From the NCBI RefSeq assembly GCF_022965805.1, contig NW_027330861.1, positions 1-64,000 of the forward strand: a stretch of DNA of 64,000 bases. The letters run 5' to 3'. The translations under genes were made by a program, and so were the position numbers. The DNA is from Primulina eburnea. Taxonomy: Eukaryota > Streptophyta > Magnoliopsida > Lamiales > Gesneriaceae. This document shows, piece after piece, positions 56,484 to 64,000 of the stretch. The notes under the pieces were generated by a model that saw only the letters and a program-made list of their open reading frames with translations, was not told where the DNA came from and did no database searches. Position 1 is the first letter of the stretch. Every line of letters starts with the position of its first letter.

Positions 56484-58561
56484 TGTTAGAGTAGGTGCAC
56501 GTCGAGCCAAGTGTTGGCCGACTGTTCACGATGAAACTCTTTGTATAAACAATCTTTATTTTAATAATATTTGAATTTATTAATTTGGCGCATCTTTATC
56601 TTTATACCCATGCTAGTTGCATAGATAAAGTCCTTGAATATACAAATAGTAGAAAGAATATGAGATGCTCATATGATGAGTATCATGAAACTCATATTTG
56701 GAATACTGTATATTCTAAACTGTTCCTAGTCGATTCAGCCGCCACTAAGAAGGATAAAGGCCGCTCGAGTTAGAGACTAGTATCTGCGATGTGAGTACCA
56801 TGTTTCATTGGTAGGGGACATTGTGATGTCCGAGCATGCAGATAGGTGCTCCTTGTAGAGTGCACTGAACAACCCTCTATAAAGGACTTTCCAAGTGGTT
56901 CTCACTTATCGAGTGGAAACGTCCTAGTTTATGGTTGTACACCATTAGTCCTTATGACCCGGGACAACATTGAGACTCTATGTGCTAGCGTTCCACTTTG
57001 ACTTGTTTACCGACTCTTTTGGGGTCATTAGGTGGCAAGATTGGGTGTTACGGCGAAACATATAGGAGTCGATGCATTGTAGTCGGGGATTCACCGCTTA
57101 CCTACGGGTATGGATATCCTATGTGTTTTTCATGTATGTGTGGGTTGAAATCTCTGATCAGAGTATGGTGGTAATTATGAAAGGGTTTCATAGATTACAC
57201 CATCGATGCAACCACGACATGACACATAGTATCGATTCATTGACAACTCTCGATATACCAATAGTTGTCGAATCGGTCGGGATATATGAGCTGAAGGGAC
57301 CGTACTGTACGCTAACCATAATTGAATGGTTCTTGCAGGCACTATCATGTGATACCTAGGGAATCACGTAAGCGATGCTGCTAGGCGTTTAACGTGATTG
57401 GTTGGGTACTATCAGACTTGAGTTCTGACGTTCTTACTATCAAGGAGTTGATAAGTAAGAATGGAGCAATTGGGGTATGCTCGTATAAGGACATGTTTAG
57501 TCCGAATCACATTGAGATGTGAACCCACGGCTAGTTGTATCAATGAACCATTGAGGGCCACACAAGTACTTGCTTAGTAAATCCCGAAGAGAAGTAAAAT
57601 AGTTCAATGTGTTGAACGGCTTATAAATGTGTTTATAAGCGTAAAGAAAATTAGAAGTATGACTTCTATGAGAGAAATATAAATTTTAATTTATGGAAGT
57701 GTTCCTAAGATTAAAATTTGGCCAAGTAAATAATGTAGTTGAAAATTGTGATTTTCATAAACATTGTTGTGGACTAAATTAAATTAATTCAAGTGTTGAA
57801 TTAATTAAACACTAGTGGACCTAGTAGAGTCTAAATAATTAAATTAATTCAAGTGTTGAATTAATTAAATAATATTGAGTCTTGTAGAGCTCAATTTAAA
57901 TAATTATTTAACTAGTGGGACTTGAGTAAAATCAAGTAGTATTTAATTAATCTCAAAAATGTTTGAGATAATTAAAATTTAGTCTATGGTTTTTAATGTG
58001 TTAAAAACCATATAATATATGTGAGACATGCTAGGGTTTGCATGCTTGGGAGGTGAAGAGGTGTGGAATATTTTTGATTAAAAAATTGCAAAGGCATGCA
58101 ACTTTTCTCCCAACTTTTCCCACACCCAAGACTAGACTTCACTACTCACTCTTCCCTCCTCACTTGGCCGAAACTTCAAGGTATTTCTCTCTCAAATTTT
58201 TCTTTCCTTTGTTCTTCATTTTCTTGGAGAAAAATTCTTCTCTTTGATAAATCTTCAAATATTTCTAGTGCAATATTTGAAGGGGTTTACAAAGCTAAGT
58301 GGTGGGCCTAATTCTTGGAGGATTGGAGGTGGAAGCTTGTAGACTTATCTTGCCAAGAAGAGCTTAGTTGCTAGCAACTAAGTTGGAGCCATCATCAACT
58401 TCTTGAAGTTGATAGGTAAAAATCCTAAATCATCCTATGCATGGTTTTAGTTTATTTGTAAATATTGCACAAAAAACAATGAGGGGGCCGAAAATTTGTC
58501 TCAAAAATTTTTGTTTTTCGCTTCCGTTGCGTTTCCGGCCTCCGTAACCGGTCCGCTTTCA
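56484..58561 (+). repeat. 3' LTR of the copia element
   Basis: 2,078 bp, offset 7,870 from the 5' LTR with no indel and no substitution that I could see. Confidence 0.95.
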
Positions 58562-58566
58562 CGCGC

Positions 58567-60394
58567 TCCTTACACTCACCGCACCCGCGGTCTTACGTGC
58601 AACAAGAAAAACTATGCCACGTTTTATTCGGTTGCATGCAGTATATATATGATAGTTACACGTGGTTTCTCTCAGAATTTCAGAAAAGGGTCGAAGGTTG
58701 GAGAGGAAAAATCCTTACGCCTTTTAGATTTGTGATTTCGAAGAATCCGTGCATCAGAATTCGAATCCGAACGCAGTATCGAGTTCCTCTCGACTCGAGC
58801 TACACAAGGACGTAAGTTTTATTACGTTTTGAGATGTTTTGTAATTATGATGTTGTCAGAATTGAATATGAATCAGATATGACATTTCTGCTACCGTAAA
58901 TATTGTATAATCGAAGTCAGATTGAAGAACATATTGTTTCTGTATTTGTTATGAATTTCAGAGTTGATTTGACTGAGATTTCATGACAGATTTGTATTGT
59001 TATTGAGATTATGACTGATATTGTTATTGATTACGAAGTCTGATATTATATCTGTGATGTTTAGACTGACGGGGTTATCGAGACAGTATTGTTATGCCGT
59101 CGAAACATCAGTTAAATTAGATTGTTCAGATTCAGATATGAATTCGATTATATTGTGATATCATTGATATGAGTCAGATTGTATAGTGTTCAGATATTGA
59201 TCAGATTATGTACTGAATTGAGTATTGATCAGAACAGATTGTGAATTGAGTTAGTCATTGATACTATGTATTCGATATTGTCTTTTCAGATTGGATATGG
59301 ACAGATTTGACTTCGAGACTTCGTCTTCGTCAGACCGGGACGACAAAGGTATAATTCATGTGATATCTGGGAATACATAACTCAAATCAGATCTCATTTG
59401 AGTTTCCCAATAAAATCACATACTTGATTATTGTTTATCTTTTGATATGATTATGATTTGTTTATAGACTTATATTCAAATCTTTTGAAAAGAGCATGCT
59501 TTGTTTACAGATTGTTATACATTGCGTTTGAGATAGGAAAGTTTGACAGATAGTCAGGCTTCTAGACGTTCGGTGTATCGTTACATAGGAGCAGACACCC
59601 TCCTATTGTAGATTATTCGATACAGATATGACCGAAGTCTAGGAATAAGACGTACGTCACCCCGATTGGGAGGGTAGGTGACAGACAGTGACGTCTTATT
59701 CACCCCGGGATCCCTAGAGATATAGTTGAGTCGAGTCTAGAAATGATTTGACTAGAACTGCATGTGGTTATGAAGGTGGTTTCATAGACTATGAACCCCA
59801 TGTTTATTGCTTTCAGTCATGACAGCATGTTTATATGACTTGATTTAAATTGCATGTGTATCTGAATTGGGTTGCATGCTTATTTTGATTTGATTTCATA
59901 GATTATGAAAACTATTACTTTTGAATATGTTCATGATAGCATGTTTTATGATTTAGATTGTTTCTGTACATGCTTATCATGTTTTATACTGGGATTTGTT
60001 CTCACCGGAGTTATCCGGCTGTTGTCGTGTCTGTATGTGTGCATGGCAACAGGTGGGGCATGATCTGGGTCTCGAGCTAGATGAGAGATAGATGATAGCG
60101 TGGAGATCTCGGGCGATGAGAGATTGATGATAGTGTGGAGATCTCGTGCATTGAAGATTTCTAGTGTTTGCTTATTAGACTTGTACTACTGAAATTTGTA
60201 GTTGGTATTTAAACACTAGCGTATGATTGTTCTAGACAGACTTGTAGGTACATTATGTTGTTTAATTAATATAGAGACATGTTATGCTTTAATTATACAT
60301 TTAAGTTCATGTTAAAAGCAAAAATTTGACCCACATTTTCGAGCAAAGATCCAATAAATCCCAAAAGAATTGAGTTAGAGCCAGGGTCCCCACA
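58567..60394 (+). repeat. 3' LTR of the gag-only element, right part
   Basis: Continues the LTR after the copia insertion (ctccttacactcaccgc). Parallel to 42621-44445 with scattered substitutions; conserved block at 60001-60024. Ends in CCCCACA before TSD gaatc. Confidence 0.92.
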
Positions 60395-60883
60395 GAATCC
60401 CTCCCCTTCTTAGTCCTAGGCAACCCCAAAATAAAGTCCATAGAAATGTCAATCCAAATTCTTTTAAGAATAGCATGCAAAAGTGTTCCCAAAGTTCTAT
60501 TTACAACTTCAGTTTGTCCATCCGTTTGAGGATGACAAGTAGTAGATTACAACTTTATTGTGCAAAGTTTAGCCCATAAAGTAATCCATAAATAGAATCC
60601 CTCCCCTTCGTTGTCCTAGGCAACCCCAAAATAAAGTGCATAGAAATGTCAGTCCAAGTTCTTTTAAGAATAGCACGCAAAAGTGTTCTCAAAGTTCTAT
60701 TTACAACTTCAGTTTGTCCATCCATTTTAGGATGACAAGTAGTAGATTACAACAATATGGAGCAAAGTTTAGCCCATAAAGTAATCCTAAAATAAAATCC
60801 CTCCCCTTCTTAGTCCTAGGCAACCCCAAAATAAAGTCCATAGAAATGTCAGTCCAAGTTCTTTTTAACAGTAGCACGCAAAA
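60395..60883 (-). repeat. ~201-bp satellite array, block 4
   Basis: Two to three units, resuming exactly where block 3 stopped (gaatccctcccc). Ends at 60883 where a reverse copia LTR begins. Confidence 0.93.
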
Positions 60884-62949
60884 TGAAAGCGGACCGGTTA
60901 CGGTGGCCGGAAGCGCAACGGAAGTCAAAAATATTTAAATTTCATCAAGAATTTTCGGCCACCATAGAATTTTGTGTAATATTTACAAAAACTAAAAACA
61001 TGCATAGGATGTTTTAGAATTTTTACCTATCAACTTCAAGAAGTTGATGATGGCTCCAACTTAGTTGCAAGCAACTAAGCTCTTCTTGGCAAGATAAGTC
61101 TACAAGCTTCCTTCCTCCAAAAATCAAGCCCACCACTTAACAAGGTAAATCCCCTCAAGTTTTGCACTAGAAAAACTTGAGGATTTTTCAAAGAGAATGA
61201 TTTTTGCTCTCCAAAATGAAGAACAAAAACTTGAAAAAAATAAGAGAAAAGAACAAGCAAGTTTCGGCCAAGTGAGTGTGCAAGGGAGAGTGGGAGACTA
61301 GCCTAGGTATTGTGAAAAGTTGTCTCTCAAAAGTTGCATGCCTTTTGAATTTTTTAATAAAAAGTATTCCACACCTCTTCACCTCCCAAGCATGCAAACC
61401 CTAGCATGTCATGCATATATAATATGGTTTTTAACACATTAAAAACCATGGACTAAATTTTAATTATCTCAAACATTTTGAGATTAATTAAATATTACTT
61501 GAATTTATTCAAGTCCCACTAGTTAAATAATTATTTTAAATTGAGCTCTACAAGACTCAATATAATTAATTCAACACTTGAATTATTTTTAATTATTTGG
61601 ACTCTATTAGGTCCACTAGTGTTTAATTAATTCAACACTTGAATTAATTTAATTTAGTCTCCAATAATGTTTATGAAAATCACAATTTTCAACTACATTA
61701 TTTACTTGGCCAAATTTTAATCTTAGGAACACTTCCATAAATTAAAATTTATATTTCTCTCTTAGAAGTCATACTTCTATTTTTCTTAACGCTTATAAAC
61801 ACATTTATAAGCCGTTCAACACATTGAACTATTTTACTTCTCATCGGGATTTACAAAGCAAGTACTTGTGTGGCCCTCAATGGTTCATTGATACAACTAG
61901 CCGTGGGTTCACATCTCTATGTGATTCGGACTAAACATGTCCTTATTCGAGCATACCCCAATTGCTCCATTCTTACTTATCAACTCCTTGATAGTAAGAA
62001 CGTCAGAACTCAAGTCTGATAGTACCCAACCAATCACTTTAAACGCCTAGCAGCATCGCTTACGTGATTCCCTAGGTATCACATGATAGTGCCTGCAAGA
62101 ACCATTCAATTATGGTTAGCGTACAGTACGGTCCCTTCAACTCATATATCCCGACCGATTCGACAACTATTGGTCTATCGAGAGTTGTCAATGAATCGAT
62201 ACTATGTGTCATGTTGTGGTTGCATCGATGGTGTAATCTATGAAACCCCTTTCATAATTACCACCATACTCTGATCAGATATTTCAACCCACACATACAT
62301 GAAAAACACATAGGATATCCATACCCGTAGGTAAGCGGTGAATCCCCGGCTACAATGCATCGACTCCTATATGTTTCGCCGTAACACCCAACCTTGCCAC
62401 CTGATGACCCCATAAGAGTCGGTAAACAAGTCAAAGTGAAACGCTAGCATATAGAGTCTCAATGTTGTCCCGGGTCATAAGGACTAATGGTGTACAACCA
62501 TAAACTAGGATTTTTTCCACTCGATAAGTGAGAACCACTTGGAAAATCCTTTATAGAGGGTTGTTCAGTGCACTCTACCAGGAGCACCTATCTGCATGCT
62601 CGGACATCAAAATGTCCCCTACCAATGAAACATGGTACTCACATCGCAGATACTAGTCTCTAACTCGAGCGGCCTTTATCCTTCTTAGTGGCGGCTGAAT
62701 CGACTAGGAACAGTTTAGAATATACAGTATTCCAAATATGAGTTTCATGATACTCATCATATGAGCATCTCATATTCTTTCTACTATTTGTATATTCAAG
62801 GACTTTATCTATGCAACTAGCATGGGTATAAAGATAAAGATGCGCCAAATTAATAAATTGAAATATTATTAAAATAAAGATCGTTTATACAAAGAGTTTC
62901 ATTGTGAACAGTCGGCCAACACTTGGCTCGACGTGCACCTACTCTAACA
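60884..62949 (-). repeat. 3' LTR of the second copia element
   Basis: 2,066 bp, alignable along its length with the reverse complement of 48614-50691 but clearly diverged, for example near the U5 end and in the A/T-rich middle. The 62-aa chance ORF of the first LTR is also conserved here. Confidence 0.92.
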
Positions 62950-62960
62950 ATCTCCCACTT
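62950..62960 (-). other. PPT of the second copia element
   Basis: atctcccactt on the + strand, the reverse of aagtgggagat. Confidence 0.9.
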
Positions 62961-62963
62961 GCA

Positions 62964-64000
62964 CTAGAGCCAACTACCTATATACTTTAGACCCATTGAT
63001 TCGCGATGCTTCTCGAACGATGGTCCTGGTAAAGGCTTAGTTAGTGGATCAGCAACATTATCTGCGGAGCCGACTTTGTCAATCACGACATCTCCTCTTT
63101 CCACGATCTCTCTGAGGATGTGGTACTTTCTCAATACGTGTTTGGACTTCTGATGAGACCTTGGCTCCTTCGCCTGAGCTATGGCTCCCGTGTTGTCACA
63201 CATCACCGGGATAGGAGCAACTCCATTAGGAATGATGCCCAACTCTTGGACGAAATTCCTAATCCAAACAGCCTCCTTTGCTGCAGCCGATGCAGCAATG
63301 TATTCTGCCTCAGTGGTGGAATCCGCAGTACTGTCTTGCTTGGAACTCTTCCAAGAGACAGCACCACCATTGAGCATGAATATGAATCCGGAGGTTGACT
63401 TCGAGTCATCAACATCGCTTTGGAAGCTAGAGTCGGTATAGCCTTCCAATTTTAGTTCTCCACCCCCATAGACCAAAAACAACTTATTGGTCCTTCTCAA
63501 ATACTTGAGGATGTCTTTCACAGCTTTCCAGTGTGGAAGACCAGGGTTGGATTGATATCTACTCACTACACTTAGTGCAAATGCCACGTCAGGACGTGTA
63601 GATATCATCCCATACATGATAATACCAATAGCCGAAGCATACGGAATTCGTGTCATCGCCGCTATCTCTGCATCAGTCTTGGGAGACATAGGACTTGGAT
63701 AGGGACACGCCATGACACATTGGTAGATGTCCTCTCTTGGACTCATCCATCGAGAACCGCTTCACGATGGTATCAATGTATGTGGACTGGGTGAGACCAA
63801 GCAATCTTCTTGATCTATCTCTATAGATCTGTATTCCCAATACAAAAGATGCTTCACCCAAGTCCTGCATTGAGAACTTACTTGCTAACCATATCTTTGT
63901 TGATTGCAACATTCCTACATCATTCCCAATGAGTAGAATGTCATCAACATAAAGAACAAGGAATGTCACAGCACTCCCACTGACCTTCTTATACACACAG
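62964..64000 (-). pseudogene. Copia pol C-terminus (RT end, RNase H) with frameshift
   Basis: From the window edge the minus-strand frame encodes the RT part with FLVLYVDDILLIGN, nearly identical to the first copia. Near 63691-63692 there is one extra base relative to the first copy, which shifts the frame just after GVSLSKS. From there another frame continues to the normal end: YTDSSFQSD, TTEAEYIAAS and VMCDN of RNase H, then GLKYIGSWL and stop. The element is therefore probably unable to make a full polyprotein unless the extra base is a sequencing error. Confidence 0.9.

Larger units (their letters stand above)
48614..58561 (+). mobile_element. Intact young Ty1/copia element
   Basis: 9,948 bp with TSD cgcgc (48609-48613 and 58562-58566), inserted in the hairpin cluster of the Tekay-type 3' LTR. 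The two LTRs are both 2,078 bp and I see no difference between them. It has a tRNA-Met PBS, a leader of about 1.8 kb, one uninterrupted gag-pol ORF and a copia-type PPT. Everything needed for movement appears present, so this is the best candidate in the window for a recently or currently active element. Clade within Ty1/copia not assigned. Confidence 0.95.
42281..60394 (+). mobile_element. Gag-only (non-autonomous) Tekay-type element, plus strand
   Basis: LTRs of the TGTAATGCCC...CCCCACA type flanked by the duplication gaatc (42276-42280 and 60395-60399), with the satellite resuming in phase. Without the nested copia element the original was about 8.2 kb: 2,165-bp 5' LTR, 3,806-bp internal region, about 2,190-bp 3' LTR. 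The internal region has a tRNA-Met PBS, a broken gag, a decayed protease remnant, about 1.9 kb with no recognisable RT, RNase H or integrase, and a PPT. Movement would have needed enzymes from a related autonomous element. The 3' LTR is split by the copia element at 48614-58561. Confidence 0.92.
60884..64000 (-). mobile_element. Second copia element of the same family, minus strand, partial
   Basis: 3' LTR at 60884-62949, PPT, and the C-terminal third of pol up to the window edge; the rest lies outside. It starts TGAAAGCGGACC, the reverse of the first copia's LTR end. It differs from the first copy by many substitutions and small indels in the LTR, so it is older. The left target-site side is satellite; its TSD partner is beyond the window. 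Confidence 0.93.

Overview
This window is repetitive DNA from a plant nuclear genome. I infer a dicot from the element families, but the sequence does not identify the species. I found no host gene, tRNA, rRNA or CRISPR array. Everything I can interpret is either a satellite array or an LTR retrotransposon, mostly nested inside one another.

The ground layer is one tandem satellite with a period of about 201 bp, always in the same orientation. It survives in four blocks: 1-11285, 21656-23213, 34322-42280 and 60395-60883, about 21 kb and roughly 105 units. Each unit is a rearranged piece of Ty3/gypsy integrase coding sequence, antisense on the + strand. The closest relative in the window is the CRM-type integrase encoded at 28980-31337. 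Two integrase segments (equivalent to about 30055-30126 and 30285-30420) are fused, and the 158 bp between them, which carry the second catalytic Asp, are missing. A CRM-type element beside a satellite made from CRM-type integrase suggests centromeric or pericentromeric DNA; this is an inference.

Layout. (a) 11286-21655: a degenerate minus-strand chromovirus (Tekay-like: gag, protease, RT, RNase H, integrase, chromodomain) inserted in the satellite with TSD gtgtt. Its RT region is split by a solo LTR at 15830-17642 (TSD actgg). (b) 23214-24815 plus 31868-32388: the LTR of another gypsy-like element. It was split by a nearly intact 7,047-bp CRM-type element (24816-31862, TSD cgtgt, 919-bp LTRs about 1% different, one stop codon in pol). 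(c) 32389-34296: a minus-oriented Tekay-type LTR that runs into a 25-base N gap (34297-34321). (d) 34322-42280: satellite again, with its first ~2.9 kb full of small indels that look like sequencing error. (e) 42281-60394: a plus-strand, gag-only (non-autonomous) Tekay-type element, TSD gaatc. Its 3' LTR was split by an intact, very young Ty1/copia element (48614-58561, TSD cgcgc, both LTRs 2,078 bp and apparently identical, one 1,310-aa gag-pol ORF). (f) 60884 to the window end: a second, older copia copy of the same family in reverse orientation, with a frameshift in pol.

Recurring theme: every LTR family here, and the copia leader, carries a cluster of short GC-rich hairpin repeats. Two of the nested insertions (CRM and copia) landed inside such clusters, and the assembly gap also lies at one.
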